NCBI GenBank assembly: GCA_963834135.1 | Contig: CAWIAN010000007.1 | Coordinates: 124,001 to 188,000 of the forward strand | Origin: Bog-257 sp963834135 | Lineage (GTDB): Bacteria > Acidobacteriota > Terriglobia > Terriglobales > Acidobacteriaceae | DNA length: 64,000 nt | Reading direction: 5' to 3' | Shown: positions 25,361 through 35,875 of the stretch, one piece after another | Numbering within the stretch: position 1 is the first letter of the stretch | Layout: each line of letters begins with the position of its first letter | Translations under genes and position numbers: made by a program | Notes under the pieces: generated by a model | Seen by the model: the letters and a program-made list of their open reading frames with translations, nothing else | The model's database searches: none | Told to the model about the DNA's origin: nothing

Positions 25361-26305
25361 ATGTCAACCCAGCAACAGCAATCGAGCCCGGTTCCGGAAG
25401 CAATCTCGCCGTGGAAGCTCGGCGGCCTGTCGTGGCGGGAACTCGCCATGCGTCTCTGGGAGGCGCTGAACGACGACGACATCTTCAATCGTTCGGCGCA
25501 GCTTGCGTACTACTTCTTCCTCGCTCTCTTTCCTGCGCTGATTTGCTTGACCTCGGTAATGGGACTACTCGCGGGATCGGGCTCGCGCCTCTACACCACG
25601 CTGGTCACCTATCTCGCAAACATTATGCCCAAGGCGGTCTTTGAGTTGGTCGCGAGGACGCTGGAGCACACCGTTGCCACCAGTGGCGGCGGAAAGATTA
25701 CTTTCGGCCTCATCACAGCGCTATGGTCCGCTACCGCCGGTATGCGCGCGCTGGAAGATACGCTGAACGCCGTCTACAACGTGAAAGAATCGCGTCCGCT
25801 TTGGAAGGTTTATGGCATCGCCATCGTCGCTACCATCATCTGCGGCCTGCTGGTCCTGCTGGCGCTGGCCGTCATTCTCTGCGGAGACACGGTGGTGAAT
25901 TTTGTCGCCACCCGGGTGGCTCTCGGCCCGCTTGCCACCTGGACCTGGAAGATCGTGCAGGTGGCGATAGCATTTTGCTTTGTCGCCGTGGTCTTCTCGT
26001 TTACGTATTACTTCTGTCCCGATATCCCGTGGCCACGCTGGCGCTGGATCACGCCCGGCGCGCTGGTCGGCATCACCACCTGGGCCCTGGCGTCGGTGGC
26101 GCTCCGGCTGTACCTGCACTTTTCGCACTCCTACACGGCGACCTACGGATCACTGGGCGCTGTGATGGTGCTGCTGCTGTGGTTCTACGTGACCGGGATG
26201 ATGCTGCTGCTGGGAGCGGAAGTGAACTCGGTGATCGACGCTGCGATTGCGAACAGGCTCTCGCCGCAAGGCAAGCAGGATGTCCGGAAGGTCATCCGTC
26301 CTTGA
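25361..26305 (+). CDS. YihY/virulence factor BrkB family membrane protein
   Basis: 314 residues from the ATG at 25361 with GGAG close before it; a TTG 12 codons upstream is an alternative. The conserved front AMRLWEALNDDDIFNRSAQL and AYYFFLALFPALICLTSV, the middle LITALWSATAGMRALEDTLN and VYNVKESR, and the C-terminal TYGSLGAVMVLLLWFYVTGM with LLLGAEVNSVID are the family signature. Six membrane helices are evident. Once called RNase BN in error, the family is of unsettled function, possibly transport. The ADOP permease gene converges three bases downstream. Confidence 0.92.
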   Translation: MSTQQQQSSPVPEAISPWKLGGLSWRELAMRLWEALNDDDIFNRSAQLAYYFFLALFPALICLTSVMGLLAGSGSRLYTTLVTYLANIMPKAVFELVARTLEHTVATSGGGKITFGLITALWSATAGMRALEDTLNAVYNVKESRPLWKVYGIAIVATIICGLLVLLALAVILCGDTVVNFVATRVALGPLATWTWKIVQVAIAFCFVAVVFSFTYYFCPDIPWPRWRWITPGALVGITTWALASVALRLYLHFSHSYTATYGSLGAVMVLLLWFYVTGMMLLLGAEVNSVIDAAIANRLSPQGKQDVRKVIRP

Positions 26306-26308
26306 TGC

Positions 26309-28782
26309 TCAGTCGTAGCGGAGGCATTCGGCGGGATCGACTTGTGCCGCCCGGCGCGCCGGAATCGATGTGGCGATCAGCGAGATCGCCAGCAGCAGTA
26401 ACGGAATCGCGCAAAACGTCACTGCGTCCGTCGGCCGAACGCCGAAGAGCAAGCTGCGCATGAGCCGGGTAAGCAGCAGCGCTCCGGCAACGCCAATCAA
26501 GACTCCGCCCGCGGCAAGAGTAATTCCCTTGCTGACAACCAGGCTGACGATGGCGTTGCGTGTAGCCCCAAGCGCCATGCGGATGCCGATCTCGCGTGTG
26601 CCCTGGCTGACCAGATAAGCCAGCACGCCGTAAATGCCGATCGCCGCCAGCACCAGCGAGATGAAGGCGAAGCAGCCCAGCAGCAGCATGGCGAAGCGTC
26701 GCCGCGCCAGCGACGAAGCCACGCGATGGTCCATCGTCACCACGTTGTAGAGCGGGAGGTCACTGTCGATCTCGTGAATCTGTTGCCGAACCGCTCCTGC
26801 GAGCGCAGTAGGATCGGCGTTACTGCGCAATACTACGTTCATGGCGCGAACGGGATACTGGGTGTGCGGAAGGTAGAAAGCTATGCGCGAATCGGAATCC
26901 AGCGTGTATTGCTTCACTCGTCCGACGACGCCGACGACGGTGATCCAGGGCGCCTTGGTGTCATCGATACCGCCGATGTGAAAGCGCTTGCCCACGGCAT
27001 CCTGCCCCGGCCAAAGTTGCTCGGCCATATGGGAGTCGACGATCGCGACGCCAGGATTCGCCGGTACATCATGGTCGTTGAATAGCCGACCTTTGAGCAG
27101 CGGGATCTCCATCGCCTGAAAATAGTCGCCGCTGACCATGCGGGTATCGGCATTGATGAACTTCTCGCCCGCCGGCGGCACGCGGCCTTCAACCGTGATC
27201 GGTCCCCAGGCAAACATCTGGCTCAGAGGCAACGAAGTCACCGCACCGGTCGAGGTCACACCGGGCAAACTTCCCAGCCGCTGCCAGAGCTGGTGATAGA
27301 CGTTCCACACCGCCTGCTTGTCCTTGTACTTCGGCCCCGACATGGTGAGTTCCAGCGTCAGAACATTCTGCGGATTGAATCCCGGGGCAACGTCCTTGGC
27401 GCGATAGAAGCTGCGGATCAGCAATCCTGCGCCGATCAGCAGCATGGTGCAGAGCGCGAGTTCGGCGATCACCAGGAGATGACGAAGTCCCCTGCCGTGT
27501 CCCCACATCGCGCCTACACCCGCCGAGCTTCGGCTGGTGTCCTTTAGCGTGTTCTGTACGTTGATTGCCGAAGCGCGTCCGGCCGGAGCAAGCCCGAACA
27601 AGATCGCCGAGGCTACAGAGATCGTGAAGGTGAACAGCAGAGCGGTGAGGTCGATGCCGACATCGTTCAGCCGCGGCACGCTCTGCGGTCCGAGGACGCG
27701 GATCCAGTGAATGCTGGTGAAGGCCAGCAGCAGTCCCAGCGCACCTCCGCACAAGGCGAGCAGCACGCTCTCGGTCAGCAACTGCCGGATGACACGCGCG
27801 CGCGTAGCGCCCAGCGCCGAACGTACGGCAATTTCTTTCTGGCGAGCGACAGTTCGTGAGAGCTGAAGATTGGCGACGTTCGCGCAGGCGATCAGCAGAA
27901 CGAAGCCGACAGCTCCCAGCAGAAGATAGAGCGTCCGGCGCACATCGCCGACTACCTGCTCCATCAGCGGAACGATGCCGAAGGTCAATCCGCCGTTTGG
28001 CGGATACACCTCGGGATGGTCCTGCCGAAGACGCGCAGTGATCGTGTCCATCTCCGCTTGCGCCTGTTTTACGCTGACGCCCGGCCGCAGCTTGCCGATG
28101 ATGTTGTAGTCTTCGTGATCGCGCTCCTGGGCCGCATTGGCCGGCATGGGAAGCGGCAACATCACCTCAGCCTGCTCAGCTCCATCGAGCGTGGGCATGA
28201 CCTCGCGCGGCAGCGAGAACGATCGCGGCATCACGCCCACAACTTCGTACGGCAATCCGTTCAGCGTGAATCGTTTTGCCCAGGATTGCCGGATCCGAGC
28301 CATAGCGCCGCGCCCAGGTGCCGTAGCTGAGCAGCGCCGTCGGCGTGCGTCCGGGTTGGTCTTCATCGGCAACGAAGAGCCGCCCCAGCTCTGCGCGCAT
28401 GCCAAGCAGGGGAAGAAGATTCGACGACATGCGGATCGTGCCCACCCGCTCCGGCTCGCCTTTGCCAGTGAGATTGTAGTTCGCTCCGATGGCGATGGCC
28501 ACCTGCTCCAGCCCGCTGATGGCCGTTCTTGATGTCGAAGTATTGCGCGGTCGAGAACCAGTCTTCGGTGATGCCGAGCCCGGGCGAGCGGTTCCACAGA
28601 ATCACCAGCCGGTCAGGGTCCTTGTAGGGCAGCGGGCGGAGCAGAAGCGCATTGGCGATGCTGAACACGGCTGCGGTCGCGCCAATCCCGATCGCCAGCG
28701 ACAAGATCGCGGCGACGGCGAAGCTCGGACTCTTGCGCAGAGTGCGCAGCGAATAGCGGAGATCGAACAGGATCGTGCTCAT
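26309..28782 (-). CDS. ADOP-type ABC permease (FtsX/MacB-like), two frameshifts
   Basis: About 824 codons. The front MSTILFDLRYSLRTLRKSPS, FAVAAILSLAIGIGATAAVF and ALLLRPLPYKDPDRLVILW is the acidobacterial duplicated orphan permease type. A periplasmic MacB domain follows, then FtsX domains around EIAVRSALGATRARVIRQLL and, at the end, GTREIGIRMALGATRNAIVS. The frame breaks twice: near 28521-28525, where one base of GGCC is extra, and near 28271-28278, beside a TTTT run. The span is a multiple of three plus two, which fits two extra bases. No ATPase gene is adjacent, as usual for these orphan permeases; efflux or envelope transport is assumed. The N-terminal PadR-linked variant is not seen. 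Confidence 0.85.
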
Positions 28783-28815
28783 AGAGTGCACCGCTCTTGC
28801 GCAGTTGTCGGTCGC

Positions 28816-28854
28816 TTTGTGTTAGGGCACGAGTGACTCGTGCCCTGACACAAA
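28816..28854. repeat. Compact family O hairpin
   Basis: TTTGTGTTAGGGCACGAG, three-base loop TGA, CTCGTGCCCTGACACAAA: an 18-base stem with one mismatch. Its arms are the ends of the longer element at 6912-7053. It lies upstream of the ADOP permease gene and downstream of purF. Confidence 0.65.
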
Positions 28855-29010
28855 GCCCACCCTCAGCGGAATCTTCCACCAGCCTGTAAAGACGTACCCA
28901 CACCCACGCCGCTGCCGTTCAGACGAATTGTCGCTGCTTTTGGGTGCTACGGGAATGCTGTTTGAGCCGAACTGCACGAACGCGGGCCGGAAGCGCGGTC
29001 GAGACCGTGC

Positions 29011-30444
29011 TTAGTCGCCCGCAGCCATGGCTGGCGTAATGTCTTCGACGTCGACGATGTTGGTCGGATATTTTCCGGTATAGCAGGCGGTGCAATAAAC
29101 CTTCTCGTCGCCTTCGCCGGCGGCCCGGCGCAGCCCTTCGAGCGAGAGATAGGCGAGCGAGTCGGCGCCAATGTATTCGCGAATCTCGTCGACCGACTTG
29201 TTGGCGGCGATGAGCTGGTTCTTCGACGGCGTGTCCACGCCGTAATAGCAGGGCGAAATCGTCGGCGGGCAGGAGATGCGCATGTGCACTTCTTTTGCGC
29301 CCGCGTCGCGCACCATGCGGACAATCTTCTTGCTGGTAGTTCCGCGCACGATGGAGTCGTCGATCAGCACCACCCGCTTGCCTTCGAGCACATGGCGCAC
29401 CGGGTTGAGCTTCAGCTTCACGCCGAAGTCGCGCACGCGTTGCTCAGGCTCGATGAAGGTGCGGCCGACGTAGTGGTTGCGGATCAAGCCGAACTGCAGC
29501 GGGATGCCGCTCTCGTGCGAGAAGCCCATGGCGGCGGTCACGCCGGAGTCGGGCACAGGCACCACGATGTCGGCGACGACCGGCGATTCCAGCGCGAGTT
29601 GGCGTCCCATCGCGTCGCGTGTCGCCTGAACGGCGCGCCCGAAGACCATGCTGTCAGGCCGCGAGAAATAAACGTGCTCGAAGATGCAGCTCGATTGCGG
29701 CTGCTGCGAAGCATAGAAGCGCGAATGCACGCCTTCGGGCCCGACGATCACGAGTTCGCCTGGCTTGACCTCGCGCTCATAGACGGCGCCGATCAGGTCA
29801 AAGGCACAGGTTTCAGAGGCGAACACGATGGTGTCGGCGCGATGTGCCGCCTGTCCGGGAATGCGGCCCATAACCAGCGGACGGAAGCCGCGAGCATCGC
29901 GCGCCGCGAAGATGCGGTCGGGCGTCAGCATGACCAGCGAGAAAGCGCCTTCGAGGCGGCGCAGCGAATCGGCCATGGCGTCGGGCAGCGCCTGCTCACG
30001 CGAGCGGGCGATCAGGTGAACGATGACTTCGGTGTCGCTGGTGGTCTGAAAGATCGAACCGGCCTGCTCCAATTGGGCGCGCACTTCGAGGGCATTGATG
30101 ATGTTGCCGTTGTGCGCCAGCGCGATCTTGCCCTTGTTGCACTCGACCATGATGGGCTGCGCGTTCAGCAGCGCGGAATCGCCAGTGGTCGAATAACGGG
30201 TGTGACCGATGGAAATCGAGCCAGGCAGACGAGCCAGGACGTCGCCGTTGAAGATGTCGGAGACCAGGCCCATCGATTTGTGGAGCTGCACCCTCTCGCC
30301 ATTGGACGAGGCGATGCCAGCCGATTCCTGCCCCCGATGCTGGAGAGCATAGAGGCTCAGGTAAGCCAGCTTGGACGACTCAGGGTGGCCGTAGATGGCC
30401 ACCACGCCACATTCTTCGCGCAGCTTATCGGATGTAATGTCCAT
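29011..30444 (-). CDS. purF: Amidophosphoribosyltransferase
   Basis: 477 residues. A short propeptide (MDITSDKLREE) precedes the catalytic Cys12 of CGVVAIYGHPESS, as in the Bacillus-type enzyme. HRGQESAGIA, GHTRYSTTG and LAHNGNI form the glutaminase site; the PRPP loop is VVLIDDSIVRGTTSKK. Cysteines in SSCIFEHVYFSRPDS, ISCPPTISPCYYG and VYCTACYTG suggest the structural 4Fe-4S cluster. It makes phosphoribosylamine from PRPP and glutamine, first step of purine synthesis. Upstream, on the same strand, lies purL, 212 bases away, with family P sequence between. Confidence 0.97.
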   Translation of the reverse strand: MDITSDKLREECGVVAIYGHPESSKLAYLSLYALQHRGQESAGIASSNGERVQLHKSMGLVSDIFNGDVLARLPGSISIGHTRYSTTGDSALLNAQPIMVECNKGKIALAHNGNIINALEVRAQLEQAGSIFQTTSDTEVIVHLIARSREQALPDAMADSLRRLEGAFSLVMLTPDRIFAARDARGFRPLVMGRIPGQAAHRADTIVFASETCAFDLIGAVYEREVKPGELVIVGPEGVHSRFYASQQPQSSCIFEHVYFSRPDSMVFGRAVQATRDAMGRQLALESPVVADIVVPVPDSGVTAAMGFSHESGIPLQFGLIRNHYVGRTFIEPEQRVRDFGVKLKLNPVRHVLEGKRVVLIDDSIVRGTTSKKIVRMVRDAGAKEVHMRISCPPTISPCYYGVDTPSKNQLIAANKSVDEIREYIGADSLAYLSLEGLRRAAGEGDEKVYCTACYTGKYPTNIVDVEDITPAMAAGD

Positions 30445-30535
30445 TGCTCACCTGATCGAAAAAGGTAGCAGGCCTTGAAACCTGCATCCTTGTCATTCGG
30501 CTGTCATCCGGACCGAGTCCGTGATTCCGGTGGAA

Positions 30536-30655
30536 GCGCTGGGCTTTAGCCTAGCGAAATTCTCGCACCGATTGCGTGCGGCTTTGAACCGCGGCCAAGG
30601 CTAAAGCCTCTATATGAGGTCGCCTTCGGGCACGGCTAAAGCCCCGCCCTTCCGC
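30536..30655. repeat. Repeats between purL and purF with GGCTTTAGCC-like hairpins
   Basis: Three short hairpins built on GGCTAAAGCC or GGCTTTAGCC occur (near 30541, 30599 and 30634), with GCGGCTTTGAACCGC between. They resemble family P in size and place but the loop is TTTA/TAAA. No gene. Confidence 0.5.
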
Positions 30656-30656
30656 C

Positions 30657-33039
30657 TTAACTCCTCTGCAGCGTACCCGGAACCAGCCGCTCTTCCGTCT
30701 CGACGTGCAACGCTTTCTCCAGCGCTCCGGCCCAGGCGTCCCGTAGTTCGGAGACACTTGCGGCGGCAGCGACTGTACCCGCCACTCGAATCTCCAGCTT
30801 GTCTGGAACCGTCTCTCCGATGGCTTCCGCGGAGAGCCCGTATTTTACCGCTATTTCTTTGATTCGCTCGAGGTTTTCCGGGTCGCAGGAAATCAGGATG
30901 CGGCTGGCATCCTCGCCAAACAGCGCGAACTCCGGCACCAAGTCGTTGGAACTAAGGTCGACCTTGGCGCCGACGCCGCGGGCAAAGCCGCACTCGGCCA
31001 GCGTAACGGCCACTCCGCCCTCGGTGCAGTCCTTGGCGGACTCGACCAGGCCCTGGTCGATCATCTCGATGATGGCCTTCTGCAAGGCGGACTCATGTTC
31101 AAGCTCCAGCGAAGGCGGGAAGCCCCAGAGCTGCCCAAGAATCTCCTTGGCGTATTCGGACGAGCCGAACTCGGCTTCGACGTCGGAGGCGTCGCCTGGC
31201 TCCGATCCGCGCAGCAGCACCAGCGATTTGCCGGCTTCGCGGAAGTGCGGACCGATGGCCTTGTGCACGTCTTCGATAATGCCGACGATGCCCATCACCG
31301 GCGTCGGATAAATGCCTTCGCCCAGCGTCTCGTTGTAGAAGCTGACATTGCCGCCCGTGATCGGCGTCTCCAACTCTTCGCAGGCCTTGGTGATGCCATC
31401 GATGGTCTGGGAAAACTGCCACATGATGTGCGGCTTCTCGGGATTGCCGAAGTTCAGGCAGTTGGTCGCGGCGATCGGCGTCGCGCCCGTGCAGGCGACA
31501 TTGCGCGCGGACTCAGCCACCGCGTGCATCGCGCCCAGCTTGGGATCGAGGTAGCACCAGCGGCTGTTGCCGTCGAGCGCCATCGCCAATCCGCGATTGG
31601 TTTCTTTTATGCGGATGACGGCGCCCTCACCGCCCGGACCTTCGACCGTGTTGGTCTGCACCATGGAGTCATACTGCTCGTAGACCCAGCGCTTGGAGCA
31701 GATGTTCGGGCTGGCCAGCAGCCGCTTCAGGTCATCGGTGAATTCGCGTGCGCTGGCCGAGCTTGATGTTCTCCGGCATCTCGCGCGGAACCGGCGGCTC
31801 CCAGCGCTCCAGCGGACGCTGATATACAGGCGCGTCGTCGGTGAGCGACGCGTTGGGAATTTCCGCGACCACCTTGCCGTGCTCCAGCACGCGCATGGTG
31901 GGCTGATCGATCACTTTGCCGATGGTGACTGCATCCAGTCCCCACTTCTGGAAGACGCGGAAGACTTCGTCCTCGCGGCCCTTTTCCGCGACCAGCAACA
32001 TGCGCTCCTGCGACTCGCTCAGCATGATCTCGTAGGGCGTCATGCCGGTTTCGCGCTGCGGCACCAGGTCGAGTTCGATCTCCAGGCCTACGCCGCCGCG
32101 GCCACCCATCTCGCAGGTCGAGCAGGTCAGCCCGGCCGCGCCCATGTCCTGAATGCCGACGACCGCGCCGGTCTGCATGGCTTCGAGACAAGCTTCCAGC
32201 AGCAGCTTCTCCATGAAGGGATCGCCCACTTGCACGTTGGGGCGCTTCGCCTCGGACTCCTCGCTGAATTCCTCGCTGGCCATGGTGGCGCCGTGAATGC
32301 CGTCGCGCCCGGTCTTGGAGCCGACATAGATCACAGGATTACCCGCGCCCGCCGCCTTGGCATAGAAAATCTGATCGCGCCGAACCAGTCCCAGCGCAAA
32401 CGCGTTGACCAGCGGATTACCGGAGTAGCAGCTCTCGAACTTCACTTCGCCGCCGACATTGGGCACGCCAAAGCAGTTTCCGTACGAGGCGACACCGCTG
32501 ACCACGCCTTCCATCACGGAATGGTTCTTATGAAGCGTAGCCTGATCGATCGCGGGTGCCCCAGGTTCGCCCTTCTTTTGGGCTAACCTGGGCTCGGGCT
32601 GGGTGATCGGCCCGAAGCGCAGCGAATCCATGATGGCGACAGGACGTGCGCCCATGGTGAAGATGTCGCGCAGGATCCCACCGACGCCGGTAGCCGCGCC
32701 CTGGAACGGCTCGATGAAGGAGGGATGATTGTGCGACTCGATCTTGAAGGCGCAGGCCCAGCCGTCGCCAATGTCGATGATGCCGGCGTTTTCGCCCGGC
32801 CCCTGCACCACGCGGCGGCTATGCGTCGGCAGGCGGCGCAGATGCACCCGCGACGACTTATAGGAGCAGTGCTCGCTGAACATCACACTGAAGATGCCGA
32901 GCTCGGTCAAGCTGGGCTCGCGGCCCAGCGCTTTCAGGATGCGCTCGTACTCCTCCGGCGAGATGCCGTGGTCGCGCAAAACTTCGGGAGTAATGGTGAC
33001 TTCTTTGGCGTGGCTGGCAGCACTCTCAACTGGGTTCAT
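30657..33039 (-). CDS. purL: Phosphoribosylformylglycinamidine synthase subunit PurL, frameshifted
   Basis: The first 430 codons contain FSVMFSEHCSYKSSRVHLRR, VVQGPGENAGIIDIGDGWAC, KIESHNHPSFIEPFQGAATG and VGSKTGRDGIHGATMASEE; the rest, in another frame, contains NRGLAMALDGNSRWCYLDP, ATNCLNFGNPEKPHIMWQ, PITGGNVSFYNETLG and AKDCTEGGVAVTLAECGFA. This is the complete two-lobed small PurL of about 790 residues. The frames meet near 31745-31753; dropping one G or C there restores KLASAREFTDDLKRLLASPN. PurL works with PurS and PurQ to make FGAM and is essential for de novo purine synthesis, so a sequence error is the best explanation. No obvious ribosome site precedes the ATG at 33039. Confidence 0.95.
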
Positions 33040-33151
33040 AACTAGGAAGGAACTTCTATTGTCGCACGTCCGAGGGAAAACGTGCCCGCGAAAACTCCTG
33101 TAACTTTTCGCCGCTGCGCCCGTATTCTGACTGAACGATCTGCGGCCTGCG

Positions 33152-33646
33152 ATGGTTGATTTTCATAGCCTTTACGTCAAGTACGCCCAGGATGTACGTC
33201 GCTTCGCCCTGCTGCTGACAGGTAACGTAGCGCTGGCCGACGATCTCACGTCGGAGACATTCGTGCGTGTCTGGACCGCACGCGGCGAGATCCGCCAGGC
33301 AACCGTAAAGGCCTATCTGTTCACTATCGTGCGCAATCTCTATCGCGACCACTGGCGGCGGGAGCGGCGCTGGACCGAGCTGGAAGACCACGTTCCCGAC
33401 AAAGGCATTTCACCGCAGCTGCGCAGCGAGAAGTCCTCCGAGCTCCGCAATGTAATGGCAAACCTGCAGAAATTGCCGGAGCAGGAGCGCGCCGCCCTCC
33501 TGATGTATGCCGAAGAGGAAATGTCGTATCAGGAGATCGCCGACACGATGGGATTAAGTTTGCCGGCCGTGAAGGTCAAGATTCATCGCGCCCGTCTGAA
33601 GCTGATGCAAGCGAATGCCGGGACGGCCCAGTTGGTAAGGGAGTGA
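33152..33646 (+). CDS. ECF-type RNA polymerase sigma factor
   Basis: 164 residues. Region 2 reads YAQDVRRFALLLTGNVALAD, DLTSETFVRVWTARGEIRQA and TVKAYLFTIVRNLYRDHWRR; region 4 reads LQKLPEQERAALLMYAEEEM, SYQEIADTMGLSLPAVKVKI and HRARLKLM. The sizes and motifs are those of extracytoplasmic-function sigma factors. Four bases separate it from a small membrane-protein gene that probably encodes its regulator. Divergent from purL. The signal it answers is not deducible. Confidence 0.93.
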   Translation: MVDFHSLYVKYAQDVRRFALLLTGNVALADDLTSETFVRVWTARGEIRQATVKAYLFTIVRNLYRDHWRRERRWTELEDHVPDKGISPQLRSEKSSELRNVMANLQKLPEQERAALLMYAEEEMSYQEIADTMGLSLPAVKVKIHRARLKLMQANAGTAQLVRE

Positions 33647-33650
33647 TGCT

Positions 33651-34070
33651 ATGAACGTGACGCGGGAAGTGATTACCGATCTGTTGCCGCTGTACTTCTC
33701 AGGAGAAGCCAGCGCCGATACTGTTGCCATGGTTGACGAATTCTTCCGGCAGGACCCGGAGTTCGCGCACCTGGCTCGCCGGATGAGCGATGTTCGCGAG
33801 AAACTGGTTCGTCATGTGCCGCCGCCGCAAGCAGCGGTTGAAAAGCAGGCGCTGACAAAGACGCGCGCCATGGTGCAGGCGCGCAACATGTGGCTGGGAT
33901 TTGCTGTTGCCTACACCTTGCTGCCCCTGCTCTTCTTTAAGAATCACGGGCAGTGGTGGTTCATGGCGCGCGACAAACCGGAGGCGGCCCACCTGTTCTT
34001 CTTCTTTGGATTCTTCTGCTGGGTGGCCTACATGTTCTACTACACCAAGCTGCGCAAGTCGGGACTGTAG
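33651..34070 (+). CDS. Small membrane protein, probable partner of the adjacent sigma factor
   Basis: 139 residues with an N-terminal cytoplasmic part (EVITDLLPLYFSGEASADTV, AMVDEFFRQDPEFAHLARRM) typical of anti-sigma factor front ends, but without the zinc-binding HxxxCxxC. Two hydrophobic helices follow: MWLGFAVAYTLLPLLFF and LFFFFGFFCWVAYMFYY. GGGAG precedes the ATG at 33651. The overlap-like spacing (four bases) to the sigma gene supports a sigma/anti-sigma pair. Inference from position and architecture. Confidence 0.72.
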   Translation: MNVTREVITDLLPLYFSGEASADTVAMVDEFFRQDPEFAHLARRMSDVREKLVRHVPPPQAAVEKQALTKTRAMVQARNMWLGFAVAYTLLPLLFFKNHGQWWFMARDKPEAAHLFFFFGFFCWVAYMFYYTKLRKSGL

Positions 34071-34124
34071 CCGCGCGGGTGCGTTTGACTTTGCGATTGG
34101 TTCGGCAAGTCTGAATGGCAATCT

Positions 34125-34195
34125 GTCGTCGGCTGAAGCCGACTTCGAGTCAAATAATGGCGTTAGACGCTGGCCTGAAGGCCAGCTCTACCCGA
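34125..34195. repeat. Family P palindromic repeat
   Basis: Hairpin GTCGGCTGAAGCCGAC, 30 bases, hairpin CTGGCCTGAAGGCCAG, then CTCTACCC. It lies between convergent genes, where it may serve as a terminator for both. Confidence 0.7.
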
Positions 34196-34243
34196 CAAAT
34201 GCTCGACCTATCAGAGACCCGCCCGACAGAAACTCTGCAACAA

Positions 34244-34702
34244 TTACTCTTCCGCGTCGCGCCACTGATACCCGCACATCAGGCAGCGCCAGCGGTGGCT
34301 GGTCTGGGCCGGTGCCTCAGGGAACGGGATGGCCGCCGACCACAGCATGATCTGGCGCGGACTGGTGCTCGGTACCTCGCGAATCTCGAGCGACTCGCAT
34401 TCGGGACAACAGGCCACCTCCTCCACTTCGCCGTCCTCGTCTTCTTCGTCGAGGCTCTCCAACTGCAACGCCTCGGGATCTTCCGGCTCGAAGTCGTCCA
34501 GCACTTCCAGCGCGCGCACCACCTGGCTGTCGGGAACCTGCAGGCGGATTCCGCCCAGCGCCATCCCCATGTGCCAGTTCATCGCGTGCATGTTCTCATC
34601 GCACACGAAGGCAGTGATTCCGGCGGAGACGAGCTTGCCTTGAGCCAGCTTGGCCTCACCCAGGCTCAGAAACTTTGAGATAGTCACCAGTTCTTCGGGC
34701 AT
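34244..34702 (-). CDS. DUF2007 protein with C-terminal zinc ribbon
   Basis: 152 residues. The N-terminal 75 residues (ELVTISKFLSLGEAKLAQGK, LVSAGITAFVCDENM, GIRLQVPDSQVVRALEVL) match the DUF2007 fold, described as a putative signal-transducing domain. An acidic linker (LDEEDEDGEVEE) leads to a zinc ribbon with ACCPECESLE and CLMCGYQW. No signal peptide. Same strand as the lipid A block and 21 bases downstream of the oxidoreductase gene, so it may be its last gene. The biochemical role is unknown. Confidence 0.8.
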   Translation of the reverse strand: MPEELVTISKFLSLGEAKLAQGKLVSAGITAFVCDENMHAMNWHMGMALGGIRLQVPDSQVVRALEVLDDFEPEDPEALQLESLDEEDEDGEVEEVACCPECESLEIREVPSTSPRQIMLWSAAIPFPEAPAQTSHRWRCLMCGYQWRDAEE

Positions 34703-34723
34703 GGCTGTTTCGGGTAGCGTAGG

Positions 34724-35776
34724 CTAGCTTTCGGCCCGAGTCAATTGCAACAAATTGGCCCTGCGGCTGTGCTCGCCGATGGCGTCCACAATCTGCGTCG
34801 CGACGGCCAAGGCCCGCCGTCCGTCTTCCAACGTGACCTCCGGCGTGGAGCGCTGGCGCACCGCCCGCAGAAAGCTGCTCAACTCGGCTCGCAAGGGCTC
34901 CTGCTGTTCCACCTTCGGCTTGAAAGGTGTGATGCCGGGAAACGCGCTGGCGGCCACACTGGCGGGATTGAAGGGGTCGGCATCGTTGGTACTTTCATTC
35001 GTATCGTCCACCGTAAGCACCAGCACATCCTGCCGCGAGTAATCGAGCGAAATGTATTGATGCGGCTGAAAAAACCTCAGCTTCCGGATACGTTCGGTGC
35101 TCACCCGGCTGGCGGTGAAATTTGCCACGCAGCCCGATTCGAATTCCATGCGCACGTTCGCGATGTCGACCTTGCGGGAAAGAATCGGCAGTCCCACGGC
35201 GCGAATTTCCTTCACCGGCGAGTTGACGAAGGAGAGCACGACATCGAGGTCGTGGATCATCAGGTCGAGAATCACATCGACGTCAAGCGAACGCGGCGTG
35301 AATACGCTCAGCCGGTGGACCTCGAAGAACATGGGATTCTTCAGCAGCGGAAGAGTCGCCCGCACTGCCGGATTGAACCGCTCCAGATGCCCGGCCTGCG
35401 CGACGCGGCCATGTTTGCGTGCCAGCGCGATCAACTCGTCGGCCTCGGCGACCGTGGACGCCAGGGGCTTTTCGATCAGCACGTCGACCCCGTTCTCCAT
35501 CATCGTGCGAGCAACTTCGAGATGCGAAACCGTGGGCACAGCGATCGAAACCGCCTGCACGCCTTCCGCGATTAACTCTTTCGGCGTGGCGAAGGCCTGC
35601 GTGCCGAATTCGCTGGCGATAGCTTGGACGCGATCCTTGTCGCAATCGGCGATGCCGACGAACTCCACATTCTGCGTCGGATCTTTGTGCAGGTCGCGAT
35701 AAACGCGCGCGTGATTGCGGCCGAAGGATCCGCAGCCGACGACTCCGACGCGCAAGGCGCCGTCTTGAGTGGACAT
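34724..35776 (-). CDS. Gfo/Idh/MocA-family NAD(P)-dependent oxidoreductase of the lipid A block
   Basis: 350 residues from the ATG at 35774-35776, which has AGGAC just before it; earlier starts add unrelated residues. The Rossmann motif is VGVVGCGSFGRNHARVY, followed by VLIEKPLASTVAEADELI (the EKP motif) and DVILDLMIHDLDVVLSF, the catalytic His region. Oxidoreductases of this family next to lpxA and lpxI are known as GnnA, which oxidises UDP-GlcNAc at C3 so that an amino sugar can be built into lipid A. No GnnB aminotransferase is in view, so this is a hypothesis. Its neighbours are lpxI (99 bases upstream) and the DUF2007 gene. Confidence 0.85.
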   Translation of the reverse strand: MSTQDGALRVGVVGCGSFGRNHARVYRDLHKDPTQNVEFVGIADCDKDRVQAIASEFGTQAFATPKELIAEGVQAVSIAVPTVSHLEVARTMMENGVDVLIEKPLASTVAEADELIALARKHGRVAQAGHLERFNPAVRATLPLLKNPMFFEVHRLSVFTPRSLDVDVILDLMIHDLDVVLSFVNSPVKEIRAVGLPILSRKVDIANVRMEFESGCVANFTASRVSTERIRKLRFFQPHQYISLDYSRQDVLVLTVDDTNESTNDADPFNPASVAASAFPGITPFKPKVEQQEPLRAELSSFLRAVRQRSTPEVTLEDGRRALAVATQIVDAIGEHSRRANLLQLTRAES

Positions 35777-35875
35777 GTCCTGATTCTCGCGCATTGGGCG
35801 TTCCGGAAGCAAAGCGTCGTGCACGATCGGTGAAACGCCGTGCTGAGATCTTCCGTCCCGCAAGCGGAACTGGGT

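Noticed and set aside
29284..30468. Long open frame (394 codons) antisense to purF
   Set aside because: Shadow of purF caused by high GC at third positions; composition rich in H, R, D, A without any motif.
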